In this document: one piece after another, positions 23,241 to 35,270 of the stretch
Layout: each line of letters starts with the position of its first letter
Numbering within the stretch: position 1 is the first letter of the stretch
Assembly (NCBI RefSeq): GCF_002878395.1
Contig: NC_061115.1
Span: forward strand, 53,877,352-53,941,351
Direction of reading: 5' to 3'
Length of the DNA stretch: 64,000 bases
Origin: Capsicum annuum
Taxonomy: Eukaryota; Streptophyta; Magnoliopsida; Solanales; Solanaceae
Notes under the pieces: model-generated
The model's input: only the letters and a program-made list of their open reading frames with translations
Told to the model about the DNA's origin: nothing
Database searches by the model: none
Made by a program: the position numbers and the translations under genes

Positions 23241-24490
23241 GCCAGAAATAGAAGTAAAGGCAGACACAGCACCCTTCGATGTAGGAGTAGATGAAGTAGC
23301 AGTAGGGGCCCTATTGGCCAAAGAAGCTGCTAGGGAGGGGCACTCACACTGCATGTGCCCAACCTGACCACAATAGAAACATCTGTTTCTCTCCTTCTCA
23401 TACTAACCATAATAACTCTGACCACAGAATCTGCATAGAGGACAAGGTGGATCCGACTAGGCATCACTAGCCTAGAATTGGGCACCCTGTTCTCAGGACC
23501 TGCCACTAAAATAAGTTCGACGATCACCCAAAAACTTTGGATAAGGAAAGCGAACACTATTCGAGTAGAAAGAACTCGAACACCCCCACTTCTTTTGTGG
23601 CCACTTGCCACCATCACCATCACTAGGCTCAAAAGCCCTAAATGTTTTTCTTTGCCTCTCACTAAGTTCAACTTGCTTCTTTTTCTCTTCTTCCACTTGT
23701 TGTAAATACACAATCAACCTAGAAATATCCATGTTCTCGATCAGCAAGGCCACCTTACTCTCAAGGACTAACTCATGGGATAGTCTCAAGACAAACTTAC
23801 ACATCCTAGCCCTCATGCTAGAGACTATCTCGAGAGCATTCTTTAATAATTGGTGAAAGTTCAAGGTATACTCTTGATCGGGCATCCTCCCTTGCATCAA
23901 GTTCACAAACTCTTCCATTTTTCTCTCCCTTAACTCTTGAAGAAAGATGCAGTCTAAATAAGCCTTAGAGAAGTCCTCCCATATAGAAATACAAGCATCA
24001 ACACCTCTAGACAACTCTCACCCCTCGTATCATTGGTACACTACATCTTTCAATTGGTAGGAAGCACACTCAATGGCTTTAATCTCCGAAGCATGCATGA
24101 TTCAAAATATCTTCTCTATTTCATCAATAAAGCCTTGAGGATCCTCTTAATCCTTTATACCTTAGAATATAGGAGGGCTCAACCTCATTAATTGGCCAAT
24201 TCTTGTGGCCTCAGAACAAATGGTAGCTATAGAACCACGCTCCACTTAAAAGGCTACCAATTGAGTCAAGAGGTTGATAAAGAGATGAAACTCAAAATTA
24301 GTAGCATCCCTTTGAGGTGACAAAATAGAAGGGCACTCTTATAGTCAGGGTTGGTGGGGACAGGTGAAACCCCATGAGGATGGTCGAATGTCGCAGTCCT
24401 AGCCCTGGTCCAAACTCTAAAATCTGGATGAGCTTCTTCCATAAGGCCCTCAAAAGGGTTTGCTTGAGTCTCAGATCTCCTTGGAGGCAT
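23241..24490 (-). pseudogene. G3 gag
   Basis: Start ATG at 24490 (MPPRRSETQANPF), again the family's usual MPPRR start. A frameshift follows within ~70 codons. The main gag body is open at 23493-24014 (LQELRERKMEEFVNLMQGRM, then a coiled LQQVEEEKKKQVELSERQR stretch). An intact CCHC zinc knuckle, CFYCGQVGHMQCEC, is at ~23340-23381 in the frame of 23330-23713. The knuckle binds the RNA genome in functional relatives; here two frames must be joined to connect it, so the gene is dead. Confidence 0.9.
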
Positions 24491-24685
24491 GATCTTAAAG
24501 ATAGAAAATAGAAATCAGAGGAATCCAAGACCTTAGACTTATAGCTTGAGATTGAAATACAAGAAAGGGAAATATTTCCTAAAATGTCTCATAGATCCTC
24601 TTTTAAAAGTGTGGCACACTTCACATGCATAAAAGAGACTCTACTCATCAAGGTAGTATGGATAGCTAACTGACCATGAACCTAG

Positions 24686-24700
24686 GCTCTGATACCAACT
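24686..24700 (-). other. G3 primer binding site
   Basis: On the minus strand AGTTGGTATCAGAGCC, a full match to the 3' end type of the initiator-Met tRNA used by many plant LTR retrotransposons, lying directly beside the LTR end. Confidence 0.88.
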
Positions 24701-27043
24701 TGACATGCCTCGAGACTGATCTATGTCGTAGAGGCACCTCAAGCCCACGTGAACTGTAGGTCGCCCCAATAACCTATTACAATCATCAGATCAACCACAT
24801 AGGTTGAGTGAATCTTGACCAAAAATAAGATAGCAAAAAACATACCATAAGTAATAACTTAAACATTGTCTAACCATTCCATAAGCAGAAAAAATACTAC
24901 AAGTCATAACTTAAACAATGTCTAACCATTCCATAAATATCAACACACCATCCAATATACCCAAGTCCACAGTCATCTACAATACCTCTATACAAACCAA
25001 AGTTTAAAAATGTATATGTCAGGACAAGCCTCTAACAATAGCCAAATAGACAAAAATAAGACTAAGTCTAAAGATAGGGGACCAAGAATGAATGTCTTCA
25101 AAAATAAGGAAACTCACCACTCCATAGTCAATGCAAGAACCACTTCGATTACTTAATCACTGCGCTGAAAGAGAAGATGATGCTCCAAACCCTATGTCCA
25201 TGGGGACATAGTGTCCAGAGACGATTAGCAATTGGAATGCTAGCATGTAACACAAGGATAAGGATAAATCATTCAAATAGAAGTAATATATCATACTCAA
25301 TCACATTTATAACCTTATCCATATATATATAGACATATCACATGCTAATCAAGGGGACAAGTTTTGTCAACACTTTGGAAGCACTCATTCATCATACATG
25401 CAATGAAGGACTCCATCCTTCCATACTTACAGATTCAAGCATTTCTCATTACACATAGGACTTTAACCATATTCACATATAATCAAGTAAAGGACTCTAA
25501 TCATATGTACATCCATTTAAGTGAGGGGCTCTAACCACTAACACATTTATATAAGTGAGGAACTCTAACTACTCACACGCATTAGGTCAAGTAAGGGAAT
25601 CTAACACATTTTCATATATTAGGCAAGGGATACTAACCTCATGCCACATATGATAGGGGACTTTAACCCCAACCCAATTTATTTGGTGAGGCATTTCGAC
25701 CTCATGAGATCTTATTATGCAAGGGACTTAAACCACAAGCGATTTTATTAGGCAAGGGACTTTAACCTCAAGCCATCATGACTATCATTATTTGACATTA
25801 GGACTCTAAAACTTTATCCATGCATCCACATATATTCAATTCCACACATAAGGACTTTAACCCATTTAGCCAATTCAACACTATACATGACCACATGATC
25901 CTTATAGAAGCCTACATTACACAACTATTTCAATAGGCCAATGCCTTAATTCAAATCATCATACAATTAAAACTATGGTCCTCAGAACCTTTACAAGATA
26001 TTCATACTTCATTAGCAATACTATACTTCAATTTAGTTCAACACACAATTCAAGTTCATTATTATGTTAGGGACTTTAACCCCCTTCTTATTCATCAAAC
26101 CATCAAGGTCATCAATTACATAATACATGGCTCACTTTACCTTCACAATATAATTTTTCAAGCATTCATACATGTTTGGCCATTTCCCTAGTTCAAAGCA
26201 TCATTATCATATAACTAGACATCTCACTTAGATATTTTTTCAAACACCTAATGTACATGCCTTTACCAAGGCCAATTTCATAGTAGAAACCATCAAGACT
26301 AGGGTTAATCAATACCCACATATTAGACCACATACATTAAACATTCACATGTGCAAACTACCTTCAATAACATATATAAGCATAAGTCTAAGCAAGAATC
26401 ATCATTATTCATTATTAGGCAGCTAAACCCTTTTCATTTAATTTCAAAACCACCATGTACACTTACTAATCCAAGTGTGAAATACATGGGTTTAGAGTTA
26501 TTTAGAAAGTGGAAGAGGAACATTCCTTAAACAAGATGAATTACCAAGAATATTGACACCCCTGTGCCTCTTGAAGACCACTCTTAGAACCCTAGCCTTC
26601 GAAGATGAGCTTGAAATAGTATTTAGGGTGTTTGATCCACCAAATATTGATGTTTACAAGGCCACACACACTTATATAATGAGGGGGATTAGGGTTTTAG
26701 ACATGAGAAATGACCATAAGGCCTTTAGTTAAAAGCTGAAAATGAACCCGTCTAGGGGTACAACCATGCATCGTTGAGTTGTATCCAAAGGGTACGACTC
26801 ACTCTTAACTCGTACACAACAACCTTACCCAAAATAATCCACTTCCAAACTCATGACTCCCCTATACGACACACATAGGTATGACTTATACCCCTAGGTA
26901 TGATTAAGGGGAGGATCACTCATACCTAGGATAGTAAGTGACCCTCGCCATACTTCTTAGGTTACGAGTATATAGGAGCAGAAGGATACAACTCGTATCT
27001 AAGGGGTACGACATAAGACCCTAGTTGTACCCACTCTAGTTAC
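24701..27043 (-). repeat. G3 5' LTR
   Basis: 2343 bp, minus-strand start TGTAACTAGAG (27043) and end GCATGTCA (24701). A TATA-like TTATATAATGAGG lies at ~26670-26683. The U3 part (26740-27030) is rich in TACGAC/GTACGA-type words, a common feature of LTRs in this group. The partner LTR is not in the window. Confidence 0.82.
25400..26085 (-). repeat. Recurrent AGGGACTTTAACC motif array in G3 LTR
   Basis: About 14 copies of a 13-mer close to AGGGACTYTAACC recur at irregular steps of roughly 30-55 bp from 25404 to about 26080, the best ones near 25656, 25754, 25850 and 26067. The spacer sequence between them varies and often ends in CTCATG, CACAAG or CTCAAG. Not coding. Confidence 0.75.
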
Positions 27044-29398
27044 ATCAAAAGGTGAAGTTTTTAATGGTTCTTAGTCTAGGTGTTTTAGTACTATACTTGA
27101 CTTTACCACAATGTTGAAGCTTCTCCTTCTGAGATGACTTTCCTAAGGACCAGGTCCCTGAGAATTTTGACGTGTCCCCATCTCCATTCTCATCTATATC
27201 TTTTAGCCTTTTTCCCATCAATTTCAGCATCTCTAATCCTTTATCTTCATTCCATAGAGTTCTTGTTTTGGAAATTTTAGTTATGTTCTGTTCAGTACCT
27301 AGCCCTTTGAAATCATATATTTCAAAATGAGACACTTCTAACTTGAAGTGTTTTGAGAGAGAGAACACAGTCAGAACTTCTAGTATTAGGCTTGAACATA
27401 CCTTATCAATGAGCTATTTCTAACTACAATCCCCTTTGTCATATCTGGCATCATGATCATTTATGGGATCTAGAAACTGACTTGAGTTTGAATTCCCAGT
27501 AAGAGGACAATGGTGTGATGAAATCCTTCGTGGCCTATCTAGGCAGTGATAGCTTTTTTTCATAATTTACAAAAGCTTGAAACCCTTAGGGTGTGCTTTT
27601 CCTTGCTGAACATATCTGGAACTATTCATCTTAGCTCTAATCCAACTCTAACATTTTTTCTTTATGTGTCCATCTCTTCCATAATGAGTTCATAGAGGAT
27701 ATGGACTTTGTTCTTATCATCTTGAGCAGCCTTCCCTTGAGACCCAAAAACTTGGGCTTTTTCTTTATAACCAAGAGTTTTTCCATTATTAGCACCTTGA
27801 TAGGTTAAGTTAAAAAGGATTTGTGAAGAAGTAGTTTATTTAAGAGATTTTTAAGCTTTTCTCTTAGACGAACCAGGTCCCTTTATAAATCTTCATTCTT
27901 ATGGAGTGCAGACATAAAATGCTTTTGAGAGTCCTTTAGTTTCTCTTCAAGTTCAATCTGAAACCTTAAAGCTTCTTTCTTTCCTTTACCATCTAAGGCA
28001 TTTACTTTCTCCAGTTGACTCATGCAACTCAGATTCTCAGATTTTAATTTAGTAACCATTTCTTCAGTCTTGAATATTTGGCGAGTTTAAGCAATTAATT
28101 CATGTTCTTGATTCTCTACTTTATTCTCTAAAGCATTTTTATTAGTGGTTAATTCATACACTGAGTCTATCGGCATACTTGTAAGCCTTTTTATCTTCCT
28201 ATAAGAGTAGTTATCTAGGTTTTCCTTAATATCGAAAAGGGTTGCCTCTTTTTCTTCTTTATTTTTTGTGTTTGCCATGAATGTAAACAAGGGAACATAG
28301 ATAAATAGAATATCTTCCTCTACTAGCATAGACATATCTCTACACTTTTCATCTTCATCAGATTCACTTGAAGAATCTCCATACTTCCAGAGCTTGCTTT
28401 ATTGCATAATCAGCTGTAGCCTTTCTTCTTGATTTTTTAAGGACCAGGTTCCTATTTTTTTCTTTGTCACTTCGATCATTAAGATATTCTTGATAGTCCA
28501 ACTTATGAATTGGACAATCTTTAATGAAATACTCAAGACTTCCACATTTATGACAAACCTCAACATTGTTTCCTATTATATTGTTGCTTCCTCTTCTTTG
28601 GAACGGACCAATTTTCCTTACATCTATGACAATCTTTTTTTCCAAATAGGCAACATTAGTGTCTTCTTCTACTAAATGATGTTTCGAAGCTTTCAATGCC
28701 ATGGATTTTCTCTTTTTACTTCATTTTTATCCAAGCCTTGCTTCTTCTTGAGCTCATGGGATTTCAGATTTCCAATCAGTTCATCCATAGTGAGGGTCTT
28801 TAGGTTTCGTTCCTTAGTTATAGAATCTACTTTTCTTTCCTAGGACTTAGGAAGAACACAAAGAATCTTTCTCACTTTCTTATACAATGTAATCACTTCT
28901 CTCAAGCAGTGAAGCTTATTTATGATAGAAATGAATCTTGTATGCATTTTGTAGATTGTTTATCCTTCTTTCATGGTGAAGGTTTCATACCGAGTAACCA
29001 GAAGTCTACTTTAGAATAATCCACATCAGTAGTACCTTCATCAACAGTCCTCAATCAATCTCAGATCTCCTTGGCATTTTCACAGGCAAAAATCATATTG
29101 TATTTATCAGGTCTTATGCCACAAACTAATAGTTTCTTGGCCTTGTAGTTTTTCTCAATTTTTTTCTATCTTCATCATTGAGCTCCCTTCTGCTTTTTAT
29201 TGTCATTCTTTTTATTTCTCCATATTTGACTTCTTTAACTGGAACATAAGGACCATCAAGTATTATGTCCATAAGCTCACTGTACTCGGCCATAATAAAG
29301 TCAAACATCCTGGTTTTCCATCACCCATAATAATACCCATTAAATCTAGGTGGTCTAGTGGTAGATTGCCCTTAGTCCAGGTTAGGTAGAGCAGTTAT
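27044..29398 (-). pseudogene. C1 gag with zinc knuckle and long coiled segment
   Basis: The old start is probably at 29398, where ATA stands for ATG, followed by QSTTRPPRFNG-type sequence (with stops) and the open stretch 29126-29308 (YSELMDIILDGPYVPVKEV), the UBN2-type gag domain of plant copia elements. Further down: KDCPIHK with a decayed knuckle CHKCGSLEYFIKDC (His replaced by Tyr; open 28364-28702), then an acidic and helical stretch with LFDIKENLDNYSYRKIKRL and YELTTNKNALENKVENQ (28087-28335), likely coiled coil, and a last open piece 27045-27368. Several frameshifts. The large helical region between knuckle and pol is seen in some plant copia lineages. Confidence 0.82.
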
Positions 29399-29436
29399 GC
29401 TAACCAAATCACTCTATATATGAACCTTTTAGAAAG

Positions 29437-29455
29437 TTCTGGATTTGATAACAAT
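29437..29455 (-). other. C1 primer binding site (damaged)
   Basis: On the minus strand, ATTGTTATCAAATCC follows the LTR end TTTCAACA. The common form is ATTGGTATCAGAGCC, so it differs at two or three positions. Confidence 0.7.
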
Positions 29456-30738
29456 TGTTGAAACCTTGGATTTGCACCACATTGTGAGGGACCAAGTCCC
29501 TCAAAATCAGTCACAGGCAATAAAATAGTAATCTAACGAGGAACACAACACAATGTAGGAAACTTTAAGGAACATATGATTTAATATGGAAACCTCTTGT
29601 TCAAGGAAGGAAAAAACATGTCTTGCCCTCACAAGCACCCAAAAGTTTACTATAATCAACCTCTTGATCATCGACACAAACTTGAACCTAACTCTTGGCT
29701 CATCCTGTTTGTAGTAACTCTACTACATTCTCAACTTGACAACTCAGCCAAAACTCCTCAACACTGGTTAACTCTAACCAATTTCAAGCTTAGACAACTC
29801 TACCTAAAACACTCTCAAAACAAGGAGAAAAGAGCATTATTTTTATAGAATGAGTAATTAAAGACTCAAACTGGACTCAAGAACATTTGTAGTTTAAGCA
29901 CAAATAATAAATGAGAACTTGAGCAATGTTGAGTATTGAGTTTGTACCTTTTTCTCTCTTCATCTGTTCAAATTTGTAAATACTACTTGATAGAGAAGCA
30001 TTCTTTTCCTTTTATAGATGAGTGATGATTAGGGTTGAAATGTCAGTGAGCTAGGTGTCCTAAATAGTACAAGAAGCACCTGCATAGTTTGTTACACAAG
30101 AGGAAAAACTATGCAGACACATGACAGCTGTATTGTAGCCTTTAAAATCTAGGGACCTGGTCCCTTGAAGTCAGCTGCTCATATCAAAACAAGATACAGC
30201 AGTTTTTTCACCTTGGAAATGTTGCCTTAGTAGAAAATGTGGTTCTTCAGTAGTAGTCGCTCAGGCGAAATCACTTAGGCGATCTGTTCACCGCCTAGGC
30301 GATGTCGCTGAAATAAATCTTATTTTTCATCTTTTTTATTTCATTCTTCCATTTCTAGCTTTGGGGTCTCAGTTTTGGAAATATCGGAGATGATTTTTCA
30401 TCAAATTGAACTTGGGTGGTCATCTAAACATGATTTATATCCTTATTTAGTGATTATTTCACTAAATCATCTTCCAAACTTATATTTTAAACATGAATTT
30501 TTGGAATTTTACCTGGTAAAGAAAGAAAATATTTCTTATTCAATTTCAACCTTGATTTTAACTTGTTTTTCAATGGGTTTTCCTATTTAGAACTCTTAGA
30601 GTATGAGAAACATGATTCTTAAATAAAATTTTTGATTTGACACTTTTTCCTTCAGGGTCGATTTTCAAAATATTTTTGATTGAAAATGAAAGTAGCTAAT
30701 ATGGATATTGTTAGATTGTTTTTTATGTGTATTTTACA
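29456..30738 (-). repeat. C1 5' LTR
   Basis: 1283 bp; minus-strand start TGTAAAATACAC (30738), end TTTCAACA (29456). A TATA-like CTATAAAAGG is at ~30007-30017 on the minus strand. It contains two near-palindromes, GAGGGACCAAGTCCCTC and AGGGACCTGGTCCCTT. An odd stretch at ~30255-30312 repeats CTCAGGCGA, CTTAGGCGA and CCTAGGCGA words. No partner LTR in the window. Confidence 0.78.
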
Positions 30739-31230
30739 ATTTTAAATTACATTCTCTAACTCTAAGCTGATGATAGCCAGACCTAAGGTCTATCTTTGAA
30801 TAAAAATCGACACCCTAAAGATGGCCAAACAAGTTATCAATCCTAGGAATGGGATATTTATTCTTGATTGTAACTTTGTTCAACTGACGATAATCGATGC
30901 AAATTATGAGAACATTCTTTCTTACAAATGAAAAAAACTAGGGCACCCTATGGAGAGACATTGGGCATGGCCTGATAAAACCTTTATCTTAAAGATCTTT
31001 CAACTGTTCCTTTAATTCCTTAAGCTCAACCAGAGTCATTTTGTAAGAAGAAATTAAAATAGGTTAGGTATCCAAAAGGAGATCTATTCCTAAGTTAATT
31101 TCTCACTCGGGAAGAATTCTGGGTAGATCTTTTAGAAACACTTTAAGAAATTCATTGACCACTAGAACTGACTACAGATTTGGGGTCTTGAATTTGAATC
31201 CTTAACTCGAACAAAATTATAGATACACCA
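30739..31230 (-). pseudogene. G4 reverse transcriptase, truncated
   Basis: Read downward from ~31230, the minus strand encodes the start of RT: a DLLIDTQP-like region near 31080, the [12 protein letters not shown] region near 31020 and the [18 protein letters not shown] region down to ~30745. The catalytic FIDD box would be further down and is lost. Stops are frequent. Confidence 0.82.
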
Positions 31231-31640
31231 TTTGGAAATTATTATTTTGTCCTTAAGGTAAGAGACAAATCGACCAATAGGCACTGAAGTATTACCCTCC
31301 CATCTAAGATTAGCTCATTTAGAAATTGAAAATGGTCCACTGTATTTCTACACTTGACTAGGGCATAACAATAATTTAGCCAATCCATGCCAAGGATGAC
31401 ATTAAAATTGATCATATCTAACTCTGCAAGATCAACTGAGGTGACTTCCTGAGAAACTGTCACTGAGAAATTCCTATATACCCATTTGGCTTGGACTGAG
31501 TCACCCAAAGAAATAGACATTGAGAAAGGTTCTGAGAGGATTTTGGGACTAAATTTAAGTCCACTGCTATATAAGGAGTTATAAAAAAGTGAGGCTATGA
31601 AATCTAACAAGTCATAGCCATTAATATGAAAACCTGTAAT
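31231..31640 (-). pseudogene. G4 aspartic protease
   Basis: Open at 31242-31610 (122 codons). The active-site motif has decayed (MLDFIASLFYN where LDPGASLSF is usual). The second block, SVDLAELDMINFNVILGMDW, is well kept. It matches the same place in G5 (TSVDLVELEITNFGIILSMD). Confidence 0.85.
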
Positions 31641-32870
31641 GAACCAATTACTACATCATGGGAACCCTCTTTATCCTATTCAATCTGAATTGTATAAAAA
31701 TTATTTTGGCATTGTCCTCCACCTATACTAAATGAGGTACCTTACTAAGTCGAACGACCTGTCTGAGCTGGTAAAAAGTTAGAATAATTTTTCTAACGAG
31801 TATCCTTACCCCTCTATAAAGCCACTGGGCACTTTCTCAATTTGTGACCAAGCTTTCCACATCTATAACAACTATCACTACCATACACTAACCTTAGTGG
31901 TTCTTACCACACTTCTTACAAATAAATAAGTACATGACCTAGTGACATTACCTTGTGACTTAAGGCTTGATGCTCTTTCCCGATTACCCTATTAGAATTA
32001 GGGCACTAGGTCACTAAAAAAGGATGGGGTTGAAGCAGAAGACCTCTGACAGAACTAAGAACAGTTACCACCGCTTGACCTATGTTGAGAAAAGTTAAAA
32101 CTCTCTATCCTAGCCTTTTAGGTTCCCTTTCACTTTCCTTGATCTTTTCTTCCTCAATCTATTAGTCATGACTCATAAACCTGGGGATGTCCATCTTTTT
32201 AATCAACATGGCAGTTCTACACTCTTTAACCACGATCCTAGAGACATCCAACACAAACTTACTCATACGGGCCTTGGAATTAGACACCATTATTGGAGCA
32301 TACTTAGAGAGTTGAGTAAACTTTAGAGAATACTATTTCCCTATTGTAGATTAATAAACTTCTGAACCTTGGATTCTCTTAACTCAAGTAAGAAGAATAC
32401 GTCAATAAATATAGCTATAAACCTATCCTAATTTACTAGACCTACATCTATACCCTTATCTTTCTTCCACTGCTTACACTAAGTATGAGACACTCCTTTC
32501 AACTAGTAATCAACCATATTTGCACTCTCGACTAGAGTAGCACCTATGAATGTGTGACTTTCTAAATGTCATCAATGAACTCCTGTGGATCTTTATCAGC
32601 CCTAGAACTATGGAACTCCAGAGGATTCATCTAAGTGAAATCTCAAACTTTAGCCACTATCGTACCACTATTTTAATTGACCTATACAATAGTCTACTGG
32701 TTAACTTGGGTAGTCATTTCCTAAGCTAGAACCTGAAAACAAGCCCTAAACTCAATGTGTGAGAGTTGCTTGTTCAAAGGGTCTGCTGGAGCTAATAGTG
32801 CTTGCTAGTTTCCATTTTTATGTCCATCTCCATTTTTGTTTCTCCTTCTATTTGCCCTTCTAGGAGGTAC
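31641..32870 (-). pseudogene. G4 gag
   Basis: The usual start MPPRR is disturbed: the minus strand reads ATGTACCTCCTAGAAGG near 32870, leaving VPPRRANRRRNKNGDG in an open frame (32805-32987). Gag body down to ~31900 with many stops. An intact CCHC knuckle, CYRCGKLGHKLRKC, is encoded at 31829-31870, preceded by a partial CKKCGKNH half-knuckle as in the related elements. Confidence 0.8.
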
Positions 32871-33071
32871 ATTTAGTAAATGTGTACAGTATGAGTTAGA
32901 AGGATATTTAATAGATTTCATACTATATTGAATGATATGAATATGAAAGAAGTGAAACTTTCCTAAAAATATTTCATAGCCTCTCATTCATATGTGTGAC
33001 ATATTTCACAGCCATAGATGAGAATCTACTTCACACAGCTTTCGCACATGCTCGGACACTTTAAACCTAAT

Positions 33072-33086
33072 GCTCTGATACCAACT
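33072..33086 (-). other. G4 primer binding site
   Basis: Minus strand AGTTGGTATCAGAGC, the full initiator-Met tRNA type match, directly beside the LTR end (TGTCAT on the plus strand at 33087). Confidence 0.87.
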
Positions 33087-35270
33087 TGTCATAAACCTAG
33101 ACTATCCCAAGTTTTAACAAGGTGCTTAGAGTCACAAGTGACCCAAACTAACCCATGGTCTAGCATGATATTACGAATACTGTATAATATTTATGAATAC
33201 TAGGTGGAAAATTAAATATGAGTAACATAATAACAATCAAATAAAATTCAATAGTAAAGTTTGATCAAAAAAACATAAGGCTGATAATAATAGTCTATCT
33301 GTCTGAAAGCCTCCACTAAGATGAGTTGATGGAACAAGCCCCTAACTAACTCTAATTACCTGAAAACTGAATGACTAAAATAAAGTAAAGACTTGTCCTC
33401 AAAAAATAAGGACTCACCAATCTCTGCTGCTGATATAGGTACAGGATCATTTTAACCATAAGCTAGTTGATAAATATTTGAACCTTATTATAATGCAATA
33501 TATAGCCAAAAAAAAAAAGGAATGTGGCTATTATTTTGAATTACTAAGCATGTGGATATGAACTATGAAATATGAAGCTAAACAAGTTGAATCGATAAAT
33601 GTAAACTGATGCAATGACCAAGTAAATGAGCATATAACTAATTAATAGTATACTGAATATAAGATCATACAGTATCTAAGTCTAAACTGTGGGACCTACT
33701 ATTAACCATTATACCCCATCTAAGTTAAATGGAACCTAACCTATAACCTCAACTACAAGGGGATTGTGTACATTGCCAAGAGTATGAACACTAACTGATA
33801 TAGATCTACTAAACTATTCTCCAAAAAAACTAAGGTATCAAATCTAATTTTATAGGTGACCTTTTAGAACCTACGATGGCACCATCATTCCTGGATTTAA
33901 GGATTTCTGCTAAAGGTCTCAACCTAATTGATGGATGAGTCTTCATTCTTTTGTCCTCTCGATGTTTAGTACTACTCTCAATTGAATTATACTTATAAAC
34001 TAATAAGCTTATTGATACTAATATCTGATACTAAATGATAGATACTTTATTTAAAAGCATCGTAACGAATGAAAATTTGAAGGACTGAATGTTCAACTAC
34101 CAATTCATGGAGAGCTAAGTCATCAATGTTCATAACCCACCATCTTTGAAGAAACAAATACTCATGGTAGTTTATATTCTCTAAATAGATTATGTATTCA
34201 TACAACATAAGTTCAAAATCATGGAACATCATCATACTTAGGGTTATGAATATGATGCTATCAATATTCTATTTTTCATGGAGATACATGTAATTATGGC
34301 TAACTAATTATGGGACAAGAAAAATCATGCCTGTAATGAAAATCCCAAATTTAAAACTACGAATTAACTAAGGAACTGAGTGTATTTTAAGACTCAATGG
34401 ATGAAAGGATACCCAACAATGAAATCCCACATACGTGGAAGAGAAAACCTTGCTACGACCTTTGAATTTGAAGCCTGAAGATGATGAACCCTAGTTTCTT
34501 GCTTTAGAGAAGGAAAAATTTTTGTTTCTCTGATTTCTCTCTAAGTATCGATTGAATTTAAGGGAATGAGGAATTTGGGGTAGTTTAGGATTAATATTCA
34601 TCCTTGGAATATCTAAAACAACATAGCTTGTGAGATTAAATGATGGGAAAAGATTGACGTACCCCTTATAAGATATAATGGAAAAATTTGCACATTGTGA
34701 CAGACGAGCCATCCAATTGTCATTGGTTCTAAAAATGATTATTAGATGACTCATTGGTTAGGAGGAGCCTTGATGGATTATCTGGAGTTCCTCAAATGAC
34801 CCAAAGGATGGTCATTGGTTCCTCCAACCAATCATCCCTTTGTTGGTCGTTAGTTACCCATTTTGGGCTAATAGTAGCCTTCAATAACTCATTTGTTCTT
34901 GGTCGTTGGACCTTCTCATTACCAAGTGGAGCACTTTGTCAACCCTCAAGACTTTGGGACTCATTTCTATAGATGAGAGATAAGACAATCATCCTTTATT
35001 TCAATAGTCATTGGAGTAATCGTTGTATGTAACTGTTAGACAGTGCATCACTAAAGTAGACATAAGTTCTTGCTCCAGAATTAGATTAGCCAAAAATTAG
35101 ATGCATTGAAAAGAAGACTCAAAGACCTTTTATTTGATGGGTCTTAAAGCCAAACTCTATATATTCAAGGAGTTATACTCATTTAAAGTTGACCCTAGAA
35201 AGATCTTATTAGAACATGAACAGCAGAAGTAATTAACTTAGATCAATAACTTATATGGAATCTAGATAAC
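33087..35270 (-). repeat. G4 5' LTR (outer end unresolved)
   Basis: About 2.2 kb between the primer site and the G5 border. The section 34690-34960 repeats words such as TCATTGGTT and GTCGTTGG/GTCATTGG, and the sequence near 35100-35200 resembles the first part of LTRs in this group. I see no clean TG start on the minus strand before 35270, so the outer end may be lost or lie elsewhere. Small open frames (33018-33203, 34047-34235, 34491-34754, 34754-34972) have no domain. Confidence 0.65.
35266..35270. other. Target site duplication of G5, left copy
   Basis: ATAAC directly before the 5' LTR start, matching ATAAC at 53727-53731 directly after the 3' LTR end. A 5 bp duplication is the size expected for Ty3/gypsy integrase. 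Confidence 0.93.

Larger units (their letters stand above)
21983..27043 (-). mobile_element. Ty3/gypsy retrotransposon G3, 3' half missing
   Basis: Minus-strand element: 5' LTR 24701-27043, primer binding site 24686-24700, gag from 24490, protease, and RT up to the catalytic region, where it is cut by the G2 LTR at 21982. The rest of RT, RNase H, integrase and the 3' LTR are not in the window. It most likely carried G2 as an insertion. Its LTR cuts copia C1 at 27043/27044, so G3 itself inserted in C1. Confidence 0.9.
27044..30738 (-). mobile_element. Ty1/copia retrotransposon C1, gag and 5' LTR only
   Basis: Minus-strand element with 5' LTR 29456-30738, a primer site, and a long gag region that runs to 27044, where the G3 LTR starts. 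Protease, integrase, RT and the 3' LTR are absent. Its LTR cuts G4 within RT at 30738/30739, so C1 inserted in G4 before G3 inserted in C1. Confidence 0.85.
30739..35270 (-). mobile_element. Ty3/gypsy retrotransposon G4, 3' half missing
   Basis: Minus-strand element: primer site 33072-33086, gag ~32870-31640, protease ~31610-31300, and RT up to the HQLRVREC block, cut by the C1 LTR at 30738. Its 5' LTR runs from 33087 upward; the outer end is not clear and may reach 35270, where G5 begins. Downstream domains and 3' LTR are missing. Confidence 0.85.

Noticed and set aside
33087..35270. Clean outer end for the G4 LTR
   Set aside because: No TG start in the right context was found before G5, and the sequence after G5 (53732 onward) does not read like a continuation of that LTR, so the border was left open.
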